This document shows, piece by piece, positions 1 through 6,265 of a stretch of DNA of 8,535 nt (position 1 is its first letter; every line of letters starts with the position of its first letter). The stretch is taken from positions 1-8,535 of the forward strand of contig JAKMFG010000139.1 of assembly GCA_022425565.1 (NCBI GenBank), written 5' to 3'. Origin of the DNA: Alphaproteobacteria bacterium (GTDB lineage: Bacteria; Pseudomonadota; Alphaproteobacteria; Puniceispirillales; Puniceispirillaceae). Made by a program: the position numbers and the translations under genes. Below the pieces are notes generated by a model. The model did not search any database and was not told the DNA's origin. It saw only the letters and a program-made list of their open reading frames with translations.

Positions 1-1
1 G

Positions 2-1345
2 GACATTACTAACAATCTGGGTGCCCTTGGTTACGCCTTTGTCAATGTAGATCCCGAAGTCGTGACCGATCCTGAAACAGGCCAGTTGGATATTGCGGTA
101 AATATCGGAAAAGCCCGAAAGAATTTCATTGAACGCATTGAAATCGTGAACAATGTTCGCACCAAGGATTCCGTTGTCAGGCGCGAGTTTGAGCTTGTCG
201 AGGGTGATGCTTTCAACCAGATCAAGCTGGACGAATCCATCAAGAACGTCCGGAATCTCGGTTTCTTCTCTGATGTGAAAGTGCGCAATCTTGTTGGCAG
301 CAGCGAAGAACAGACAATTACCGAACTGACGGTCGAAGAGCAGTCGACCGGCGAACTTTCCGTTGGTATCGGATATTCCTCACTTGAACAGACGAGCGTC
401 GCTTTCGGGATTGACGAGCGCAACTTCCTTGGCACAGGTCGCGGTCTGTCGCTGTCATTCGAGTTCTCGCAGAAACGGTCAAACCTCAGGCTTGGCGTTT
501 CCGAGCCTTACCTTTTCGGGCGCAACCTGACTGGCCGCGCCGGCTTGTTCAACGAGAAGGTGAAGCAGGATTCGGTGTCGATCAACAAAACCGGTTTTGA
601 TCTTGGTATCGGCTTTGATGCGGCACAGGACTACTATCACGGGGTCGGGTACGAGTTGTCGCAATCCAAGACGACGGAAAGTTCGACAACGGCAACATCT
701 ATTACAGGTGAAAATGGCTCACAGATTCTGACTTCGGCCGCGAGTTATGTCGTGGGGCAGGATCGGCTGGACAACCGTCTTGATCCTTCGGAGGGGACTC
801 TTCTCGAACTGAGGCAAGAGCTTGCAGGAATCGGTGGGGACGCAAAATTCTACAAGGTGACTGGTCGGGCCGCCTATTACCGTCCGCTCAATTTCAACAC
901 CTTCTTCTTTGGTGTAAAGGGACGTGCCAGCCAGGTGATGGGTCTTGGTGAAAAGGTTACCCAGTCGCAGCGGTTCTTCCTTGGCGGGCGAGATGTCAGG
1001 GGCTTTGCGCTTAGCGGCATCGGCCCACGCGATAAAGGGTCAAATGCGGCAGTTGGCGGTAATACGCTTGTTACCGGCTCTGTGGAAGTCGTCTCGCGTC
1101 TTGGTCTCAGCAAGGACCTCAACATGCGCTGGACCGTGTTTTCCGACTTCGGCAGCGTCTGGGACACGGATTATCCGAATGGCGTTACAGGCGCGAACGA
1201 CAAATCTATGCGGTCTTCGTTGGGCGTAGGCCTGTTGTGGGATACGGTCGTCGGGCCGTTGTCCTTCTACTGGGCAAACCCGGTCTCGAAGAAGGATTAT
1301 GACAGAACCAGAACGTTCCAGTTCACCATTGGCACACGGCTCTAG
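2..1345 (+). CDS. bamA: BamA, outer-membrane protein assembly factor (C-terminal part; 5' end outside window)
   Basis: BamA is the Omp85-family core of the BAM complex and inserts beta-barrel proteins into the outer membrane. The reading frame is open from base 2 to TAG at 1343-1345, giving 447 residues, roughly the C-terminal 60% of a typical BamA. Visible residues about 1-36 are the end of POTRA4, about 42-115 are POTRA5 (IERIEIVNN, then LGFFSDVKV), and the 16-strand barrel follows from about residue 118 (GELSVGIGY). The family's loop-6 VRGF motif is present at residues 332-335 (bases 995-1006), within GGRDVRGF. The protein ends IGTRL, so the last residue is Leu rather than the usual Phe or Trp. 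A GTG at base 62 is an internal codon, not the start. The ompH/skp gene begins 13 bp downstream. Identification is very secure. Confidence 0.97.
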   Translation, partial: DITNNLGALGYAFVNVDPEVVTDPETGQLDIAVNIGKARKNFIERIEIVNNVRTKDSVVRREFELVEGDAFNQIKLDESIKNVRNLGFFSDVKVRNLVGSSEEQTITELTVEEQSTGELSVGIGYSSLEQTSVAFGIDERNFLGTGRGLSLSFEFSQKRSNLRLGVSEPYLFGRNLTGRAGLFNEKVKQDSVSINKTGFDLGIGFDAAQDYYHGVGYELSQSKTTESSTTATSITGENGSQILTSAASYVVGQDRLDNRLDPSEGTLLELRQELAGIGGDAKFYKVTGRAAYYRPLNFNTFFFGVKGRASQVMGLGEKVTQSQRFFLGGRDVRGFALSGIGPRDKGSNAAVGGNTLVTGSVEVVSRLGLSKDLNMRWTVFSDFGSVWDTDYPNGVTGANDKSMRSSLGVGLLWDTVVGPLSFYWANPVSKKDYDRTRTFQFTIGTRL

Positions 1346-1358
1346 GACCAGTGCGATC

Positions 1359-1991
1359 ATGGCTATCCTGACATCGAGAATTTTTGCTTCTCTTCTGGTA
1401 TGTGGCGCCTTGTTGATAAGCTGCGTTGCGATTTCCGCTACGACCGTTTCGGTGATCGGTGCGGCTCATGCGCAGGAGACGGATGACGACATGGTCGTCA
1501 AGCGGATTGGCCTGATCGACCTTGACGGTGTTCTCAGGGCGTCGAAGGGAACGGCAAGGGTCCGTGAATTGCTGGACAATCAGCGGCTGCTGTTCCAACA
1601 GGAATTTTCTGAGCGCGAGGCGGTTCTTCAGCAAAGAGAGCGTGAATTGACTTCGCAACGTGAGCTGTTGTCGGAAGACGCATTTGCCGAGAAACTTTCA
1701 CAGTTTGAGGCGGATGTGGCCACGATCCAGAAGGAGATTCAGTATCGCCGCGAGGCCATTGACATAGCGTTTCAGGATTCCCAGTCGAACTTGCGTCGTA
1801 TTGCCCTGGAGATTGTTACGGAAGTTGCCGGTGAGAAGCGTCTCGATCTGGTTCTGATCAAGGACTCGGTTCTGATTTTTCGGCCAACACTGAACATCTC
1901 TGACGAGGTGTTGCAGCGGCTTGATGAACGTACAAAGAACGCAAGGCTTGAGGTGACCATAGATCCTCCGAAATCGGCCAGCCAGGAGTAG
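1359..1991 (+). CDS. skp: OmpH/Skp-family periplasmic chaperone
   Basis: Skp-family proteins are periplasmic trimers that hold unfolded outer-membrane proteins on their way to BamA. This 210-residue protein has a long hydrophobic N-terminus (about residues 8-35) ending in AHA-Q, a good signal peptidase I site after residue 38. Then come a short beta segment (IGLIDLDGVL, 50-59), a charged Glu/Gln/Arg-rich helical arm (about 65-140, probable coiled coil) and a closing segment, DSVLIFRPTLNISDEVLQRL (169-188), typical of alphaproteobacterial OmpH. I chose ATG 1359 because it puts the signal peptide at the very N-terminus and has AGGA at 1344-1347. An in-frame ATG at 1299 would add 20 polar residues and overlap bamA. 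Residues 19-22 (LISC) also resemble a lipobox. Its place between bamA and lpxD supports the role. Confidence 0.9.
   Translation: MAILTSRIFASLLVCGALLISCVAISATTVSVIGAAHAQETDDDMVVKRIGLIDLDGVLRASKGTARVRELLDNQRLLFQQEFSEREAVLQQRERELTSQRELLSEDAFAEKLSQFEADVATIQKEIQYRREAIDIAFQDSQSNLRRIALEIVTEVAGEKRLDLVLIKDSVLIFRPTLNISDEVLQRLDERTKNARLEVTIDPPKSASQE
1984..1988 (+). promoter_or_regulatory. Shine-Dalgarno sequence of lpxD
   Basis: AGGAG lies inside the last codons of the ompH/skp gene, 6 nt before the lpxD ATG at 1995. It is the best ribosome binding site among the + strand genes and fixes the lpxD start. Its position within the upstream gene suggests that the two are translated from one mRNA. Confidence 0.75.
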
Positions 1992-1994
1992 GTC

Positions 1995-2999
1995 ATGGCC
2001 ATTGACCGCAACTTTTTTTCCGTCACCGCACAGGGTGTCGATGCGCTTGCGGTCGCTGCTGGTGCCGATGTTTCCCGGGGCTCCGGCATGCTGGCCGAGG
2101 ATGCGGTGCCGGTTTCAGATGCTGGGCCCGGCCACCTTTGCTTCCTGACGGATAGGGCTGAAGAAGCCGTGATTGCCGGAATTTCCGGTGCTGTCGTCAT
2201 CACCACTCAAGCAATGGCTGACAGACTTCCACAGGATTGTGCGGTGCTGGTTTGTGACAATCCCCGTCTGGGGTTTGCGCGAGCACTGGCGCTGATGGTT
2301 GCGGATATTGGCGCCTGCCATCCGCCGCTGCAGGCAGCTCCGATCGATGGCGTCACTCTTGGCAATAACGTCAGCATTGGCGAGAAAGTTTCAGTCGGGA
2401 AAGGCACGATCATAGAGCCGGGCGTCGTCATCCATCAGGGTGTGGAAATCGGCCGTAACTGTAGAATTGAGGCGAATGCCGTTCTGTCTCATTGCCGGCT
2501 TGGCGATGACGTCCGGATAGGTGCCAACAACGTGATCGGGGGAAGCGGCTTCGGGTTCGAGATCACGCAGGACAGACCTGTATTGCTGCCGCATGTCGGC
2601 TCGGTCGAGATCGGCAAAGGTAGTCGGACCGGTGCAGGATGCACGATTGACCGCGGCACGCTCGGCATGACGCGTATCGGTGTTTCTGTGATGATCGACA
2701 ACCTTGTTCATATTGCCCACAATTGCGTTGTTGGTGATCGCGCCGTGCTGGCGGCACAAACCGGTCTCGCCGGTGGTGCGGTGATCGGTGAGGGCGCGAT
2801 ATTGGCTGGTCAGGCGGGTGTTGGCTCGCAAGTCAACATCGGCAAGGGCGCCATTGTGATGGCGCAGTCGGGGGTTACCAAGGACGTTCCGGAGCGCACC
2901 ACTGTCGTCGGTTTTCCAGCCGAGGAAACGCGAAAGGTCTGGCGAGAGCGCGCCGCCTTGCGGCGCCTTCTGGGATCATCCCGCAATGAGGAAGAGTAA
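1995..2999 (+). CDS. lpxD: UDP-3-O-(3-hydroxyacyl)glucosamine N-acyltransferase LpxD
   Basis: LpxD transfers a 3-hydroxyacyl chain from ACP to the 2-amino group of UDP-3-O-acyl-glucosamine, the third step of lipid A synthesis, in the cytoplasm. The 334-residue length is normal. Residues 1 to about 110 form the N-terminal domain (GHLCFLTD, 46-53; CDNPRLGFA, 87-95). Residues about 118-295 are a left-handed beta-helix of hexapeptide repeats (LGNNVSIG, VEIGRNC, VRIGANN and others). The family signature IGGSGFGFE is at 181-189 and CTIDRGTLG at 216-224. The catalytic histidine, matching E. coli His239, is His242 in IAHN. A basic/acidic helical tail (RKVWRERAALRRLL) closes the protein. The gene starts 3 bp after ompH/skp and ends 3 bp before fabZ. 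Nothing is unusual, and identification is secure. Confidence 0.97.
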   Translation: MAIDRNFFSVTAQGVDALAVAAGADVSRGSGMLAEDAVPVSDAGPGHLCFLTDRAEEAVIAGISGAVVITTQAMADRLPQDCAVLVCDNPRLGFARALALMVADIGACHPPLQAAPIDGVTLGNNVSIGEKVSVGKGTIIEPGVVIHQGVEIGRNCRIEANAVLSHCRLGDDVRIGANNVIGGSGFGFEITQDRPVLLPHVGSVEIGKGSRTGAGCTIDRGTLGMTRIGVSVMIDNLVHIAHNCVVGDRAVLAAQTGLAGGAVIGEGAILAGQAGVGSQVNIGKGAIVMAQSGVTKDVPERTTVVGFPAEETRKVWRERAALRRLLGSSRNEEE

Positions 3000-3002
3000 G
3001 CG

Positions 3003-3461
3003 ATGAGCGATCAGATAACAGAACTTGATATTGATCAGATTCAGAAGCGCATTCCACACCGGCCACCGATGCTGCTGATTGAGCGGGTCGAGGAAATCGT
3101 CCCCGACCATAGCGCGGTTGGTGTGAAGATGGTCAGCGTGGGAGAGCCGTATTTCGCCGGGCATTTCCCCGACTATCCGATCATGCCGGGTGTCCTGATT
3201 GTCGAAGCCATGGCGCAGACGGCTGCCTGTATGGTGAGCGTCACGCTTGGCGGTGATACTGATGACAAGCTGGTGTTTTTTACCACCATCGACAAGGTGA
3301 AGTTCCGCAAGCCCGTGCGCTCGGGTTCAGTACTCAAACTTCATGTCGAAAAGGTGAGCGCAAAGGGACCGTTGTGGAAATTCAAGGGTTTCGCCACAGT
3401 TGACGATGTGCGGACAAGCGAAGCGGAGTTCGGCGCGATGATCGTCGATCCGCAGCGCTGA
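3003..3461 (+). CDS. fabZ: 3-hydroxyacyl-[acyl-carrier-protein] dehydratase FabZ
   Basis: FabZ dehydrates (3R)-hydroxyacyl-ACP to trans-2-enoyl-ACP in fatty acid elongation and has a hot-dog fold. The 152-residue protein carries HRPPMLLIERV (19-29), the GHFPDYPIMPGVL segment (53-65) with catalytic His54, and VEAMAQTA (67-74) with catalytic Glu68. FFTTIDKVKFRKPVRSG (92-108) is also typical of the family. A GAGGAAGAG stretch at the end of lpxD (2988-2996) serves as the ribosome binding site for the ATG at 3003. FabZ uses the same hydroxyacyl-ACP that LpxA and LpxD use, so its place between lpxD and lpxA fits the known balance between phospholipid and lipid A synthesis. FabA is excluded by the short length and the FabZ-type motif. 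Confidence 0.97.
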   Translation: MSDQITELDIDQIQKRIPHRPPMLLIERVEEIVPDHSAVGVKMVSVGEPYFAGHFPDYPIMPGVLIVEAMAQTAACMVSVTLGGDTDDKLVFFTTIDKVKFRKPVRSGSVLKLHVEKVSAKGPLWKFKGFATVDDVRTSEAEFGAMIVDPQR

Positions 3462-3491
3462 TTGCCTCCTGTTCCTGAAAGCTGACAATCA

Positions 3492-4295
3492 ATGCCTGTT
3501 ACCATTCACCCAACAGCCATCGTCAATGAAGCCGCCAAACTTGGCGAGGATGTCCGGATCGGTCCATTCTGCACGGTTGGCCCCAATGTGGTTATCGACG
3601 ACCGTGTGACTCTTCATTCGCATGTTGTGATTGAAGGGCATACATCCCTCGGGGCGGACAGTGAGGTGTTCCCTTTTGCGGTGCTTGGGTGCCCACCCCA
3701 GCACACGCGGTTCGCCAGAGAGGCATCAACGCTCGAGATAGGGCATCACTGTGTGATCCGCGAGCATGTGACGATGCATCCCGGAACGGCCATCGATTCG
3801 ATGAGAACCGTTGTCGGCAATCACGGCCTGTTCCTGGTCGCATCGCATGTTGCGCATGACTGTGTGGTAGGTGACCATGCCATTTTTGCGAACAACGCAT
3901 CGCTTGGCGGTCACGCGCAGATTGGAAGCCATGTGATGATGGGGGGCTTTGCAACGGTGCAGCAATGGTGCCGTGTTGGCGATCATGCCATGGTCGCCTC
4001 GCAAACAGCGGTAGACAGTGATGTCATTCCCTTTGGCATAGCTGTTGGCAACCGTGCCTGCCTGACCGGGATCAATGTCATAGGGCTTGGTCGTCGTGGC
4101 TTCAGCGAGGACAGTATCACAGCCTTGCGCGGCCTGTACCGCACCCTGTTCAGGGGTGATGGTGTGTTTGGTGACAGGTTGGTGGCAGCTCGGGCCGCAT
4201 TTGCCGAAAACGACGAAGCGGCACAGGTTTTCGAATTTTTGGATTCAGCTGGCCGTAACGGTGTGTGCCAGGCGGCGCAAAGGCAAGGGGTGTGA
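3492..4295 (+). CDS. lpxA: UDP-N-acetylglucosamine O-acyltransferase LpxA
   Basis: LpxA starts lipid A synthesis by moving a 3-hydroxyacyl chain from ACP onto the 3-position of UDP-GlcNAc. The 267-residue protein opens with the family start (IHPTAIVNEAAKLGEDVRIGPF), has a hexapeptide beta-helix to about residue 190, and ends in a helical domain (GRRGFSEDSITALRGLY, 200-216). By motif alignment the catalytic base (E. coli His125) is His122 in VAHD, His122 is His119, His144 is His141 and Arg204 is Arg201. Several other active-site positions differ from E. coli: Asp74 is His71, Lys76 is Arg73, His160 is Gln157 and Gly173 is Ser170. These could alter sugar or acyl-chain choice (inference). The start is 30 bp after fabZ with only a weak GAAAG upstream. 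The stop TGA overlaps the lpxI ATG by one base. Confidence 0.96.
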   Translation: MPVTIHPTAIVNEAAKLGEDVRIGPFCTVGPNVVIDDRVTLHSHVVIEGHTSLGADSEVFPFAVLGCPPQHTRFAREASTLEIGHHCVIREHVTMHPGTAIDSMRTVVGNHGLFLVASHVAHDCVVGDHAIFANNASLGGHAQIGSHVMMGGFATVQQWCRVGDHAMVASQTAVDSDVIPFGIAVGNRACLTGINVIGLGRRGFSEDSITALRGLYRTLFRGDGVFGDRLVAARAAFAENDEAAQVFEFLDSAGRNGVCQAAQRQGV

Positions 4296-5095
4296 TGGCA
4301 CGGCTGGCGGTGATCGCAGGAAGGGGCGCGCTTCCCGTCACGCTGGCTGACAATGCTCGAAGCCTTGGTGAGGATGTTGTTATCCTTCGGATCGCTGGTC
4401 AGGCAGATGCCGATTTTTCCGCCTTTGAGGCGTTTGAGGTGCCCCTTGGTGCGGTTGGCAAGGCACGCGACATGATTCGTGCGGCCGGCTGTGACCGTGT
4501 TGTGATGGTTGGAAAGATCAATCGCCCGTCCCTGTCGCAGCTGAAACCGGATGCGGCAGCGGTCAAGCTGCTGGCGCGAGCCGTTGGCCGTGGCGACGAC
4601 GCTCTTCTTCGGGTGATCAGTGATTTTCTGGGTGAAGCCGGCATCGAGACTGTTTCGCCTGAACAATTCCTGCCGGGTGCGATGATGCCAGTCGGCATCG
4701 TAACAGGTTCACTGGATGATGCGACGGGCGAGGATGTAAATCGCGGTACGGCAATTCTCGATGCGCTTGGCGCGCATGACGTGGGGCAGGGTGTCGTGCT
4801 GCAGGATGGCCGCGTCATCGCCATTGAGGGGGCGGAGGGCACTGACGGAATGCTGCACCGCATTGCGCTGCTGATCGATCCGGCTGCGCCGCCTGCCATA
4901 TTCGTAAAGCGCCGCAAGTCGGGTCAGGATACACGGCTTGATATCCCAGTTGTCGGAGAAGAAACCCTTCGTCTTGCTGCTGCCAGCGGCGTGCGCGTGC
5001 TGGCATTGGAGGCGGGAGGCGTGATGCTTGCTTCCGCGCCGGAGACGCTGTGGAAGCTTGCCTTCGATCTTGACCTGACGGTGGTTGGCATTTGA
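4295..5095 (+). CDS. lpxI: UDP-2,3-diacylglucosamine pyrophosphatase LpxI
   Basis: LpxI (DUF1009 family) hydrolyses UDP-2,3-diacylglucosamine to lipid X and UMP. It replaces LpxH in alphaproteobacteria and acts in the cytoplasm. The 266-residue protein has the N-terminal LAVIAGRGALPVTLA (4-18), GKINRPSLSQLKPD (73-86), GVVLQDGRVIAIEGAEGTD (166-184) and a C-terminal segment with LDIPVVGEETL (215-225) and ALEAGGVML (237-245). Asp216 in LDIP is probably the counterpart of the essential Asp225 of Caulobacter LpxI. I chose ATG 4295 over an in-frame start at 4265 because the family begins just before LAVIAGRG, because AAGGGG lies 4 nt upstream (4285-4290), and because it makes a TGATG junction with lpxA. 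The gene order lpxA-lpxI-lpxB is the usual alphaproteobacterial one. Confidence 0.95.
   Translation: MARLAVIAGRGALPVTLADNARSLGEDVVILRIAGQADADFSAFEAFEVPLGAVGKARDMIRAAGCDRVVMVGKINRPSLSQLKPDAAAVKLLARAVGRGDDALLRVISDFLGEAGIETVSPEQFLPGAMMPVGIVTGSLDDATGEDVNRGTAILDALGAHDVGQGVVLQDGRVIAIEGAEGTDGMLHRIALLIDPAAPPAIFVKRRKSGQDTRLDIPVVGEETLRLAAASGVRVLALEAGGVMLASAPETLWKLAFDLDLTVVGI
5092..5095 (+). promoter_or_regulatory. TTGA stop/start overlap coupling lpxI and lpxB
   Basis: The four bases TTGA contain the lpxB start codon (TTG, 5092-5094) and the lpxI stop codon (TGA, 5093-5095). No clear purine-rich Shine-Dalgarno sequence precedes it; the nearest candidate is a GGTGG stretch a few bases upstream. A weak start with a four-base overlap is the arrangement expected when a ribosome that finishes lpxI reinitiates on lpxB. 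The coupling itself is inferred. Confidence 0.65.
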
Positions 5096-6252
5096 GTGTT
5101 CCGATATTCATTCTGGCTGGGGAGCCATCTGGTGACAGGCTTGCCGCCAGCCTGATGAGGGCGGTCAATGGTGGCTGGGGCGCGCATGAATGGATCGGTG
5201 TCGGCGGCCCCGCAATGCGCGATGAGGGACTTGTCAGCGCAATCGATATGGAAGAGTTGACGGTTTTCGGGTTTGGTGCCGCGCTGGCTGCCTATCCGCG
5301 CCTGTCACGTCTTGCTGACAAGCTGGTTGAAGATGTGATGTCGGCTCGGCCAAAGGCAGTGATTACTGTCGATGTGAAAGGGTTCTCCCTGCGGTTTGCG
5401 GCACGACTGAAACAGCGCATGGAGCGAGCCGGCTGGCACGTTCCAGTCATTCATTGTGTTGCACCGACCGTATGGGCCTGGGGCGCATGGCGCCGCCATC
5501 GGGTGGCCAGATCCGTGGACGGGTTGCTGTGCCTGTTTCCGTTTGAGCCGGAATGGTTTGAATCGCTTGGTGTGAAAACGGCCTTCATCGGTCATCCAGA
5601 AGCCTTCAATCCGGCCTATGACGCGCCGCGCCGTCCCGATCCCGTGTCTGCACCCCATATCGTGATGCTGCCGGGAAGCCGCCGTGCGGAGATTCGGCAC
5701 ATCCTCCCGGCGATGCTGGCGGCCTTTGAGCAGTTGCGAGACAGCCATCCCGAACTGACGGCGACCATACCGACATTGCCCCGCCTCGCCGGCAGCATTG
5801 TGGCTGCCTGTACGGCAACTCGCTCGGCTGAAGCGATCAGCATTGATCAGGATGATGGGGCATTGTTCAGGGCATTGGGCAGAGGACATGCGGTGCTGGC
5901 CGCATCCGGTACTGTGACGCTGCAGACAGCACTTTATGGTACTCCGGGGGTGGCCTGTTATATCGCACCTGCCTTATCGGCTGCCATCGGCAGGCGACTG
6001 GTCAGAATGGACAGAGTGATTCTGCCAAACGCGCTACTGGAACGAGAGGTCTATCCCTTCCTGTTTCAGGAACGCGCCAGCGCGTCGTCATTGGCAGACG
6101 CCATCAGGACGGTGCTGTCGGATGGTGAAGCAGGCCACAGGGCCGTCGGTGACGCCAAAAACCTTCGGCAGTTACTGCGCGGCGGGGCAAACAGCTTCGA
6201 AGCTGGTGTCGTATCGGCGATGGCTGAGTGGCTCGGCCCGCCGCCACGCTGA
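5092..6252 (+). CDS. lpxB: Lipid-A-disaccharide synthase LpxB
   Basis: LpxB is a GT19 glycosyltransferase that joins lipid X and UDP-2,3-diacylglucosamine into the lipid A disaccharide at the inner face of the inner membrane. The 386-residue protein has GEPSGD (10-15), VGGPAMRDEG (37-46), MEELTVFGF (53-61), APTVWAWGAWRRHR (124-137), FPFEPEWFE (149-157), LPGSRRAEI (193-201), AASGTVTLQTALYGTP (270-285) and RMDRVILPN (305-313). Counterparts of the E. coli active-site residues Asp98 and Arg201 appear to be Asp94 and Arg197. The segment after Asp94 reads VKGFS where E. coli has APDFN. The only reasonable start is TTG at 5092, because the next in-frame ATG (residue 22) lies beyond GEPSGD. TTG overlaps the lpxI stop by four bases. 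The stop is 7 bp from the convergent gltA stop. Confidence 0.95.
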   Translation: MSVPIFILAGEPSGDRLAASLMRAVNGGWGAHEWIGVGGPAMRDEGLVSAIDMEELTVFGFGAALAAYPRLSRLADKLVEDVMSARPKAVITVDVKGFSLRFAARLKQRMERAGWHVPVIHCVAPTVWAWGAWRRHRVARSVDGLLCLFPFEPEWFESLGVKTAFIGHPEAFNPAYDAPRRPDPVSAPHIVMLPGSRRAEIRHILPAMLAAFEQLRDSHPELTATIPTLPRLAGSIVAACTATRSAEAISIDQDDGALFRALGRGHAVLAASGTVTLQTALYGTPGVACYIAPALSAAIGRRLVRMDRVILPNALLEREVYPFLFQERASASSLADAIRTVLSDGEAGHRAVGDAKNLRQLLRGGANSFEAGVVSAMAEWLGPPPR

Positions 6253-6265
6253 TCGGCAATCAGCG
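6247..6265. terminator. Hairpin spanning both convergent stop codons (possible bidirectional terminator)
   Basis: CGCTGAT (6247-6253) and ATCAGCG (6259-6265) form a perfect 7-bp stem with a CGGCA loop. One arm holds the lpxB stop TGA and the other holds the complement of the gltA stop. Because the structure is symmetric it would form in both transcripts. No T-run follows on either strand, so it is not a standard intrinsic terminator. It may instead block 3' exonucleases or read-through, or may just reflect the two stop contexts. The 7-bp gap leaves no room for a separate terminator for either gene. Confidence 0.45.

Noticed and set aside
1299..1358. Earlier ATG giving a 20-residue longer OmpH/Skp
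   Set aside because: It would overlap the bamA C-terminus by 47 bases and put a polar stretch before the signal peptide; ATG 1359 gives a normal leader.
3453..3460. CAGCGCTG palindrome at the end of fabZ
   Set aside because: Eight bases, coding, no T-run and no partner nearby; expected by chance in GC-rich DNA.
4265..4294. Earlier in-frame start for LpxI
   Set aside because: It would add residues not expected in the family and overlap lpxA by 31 bases; ATG 4295 has a good Shine-Dalgarno sequence and a TGATG junction.
3983..4666. A 227-codon open frame on the - strand across the lpxA/lpxI junction
   Set aside because: It runs antisense over two well-supported genes, its translation is low-complexity and basic, and no motif is visible.
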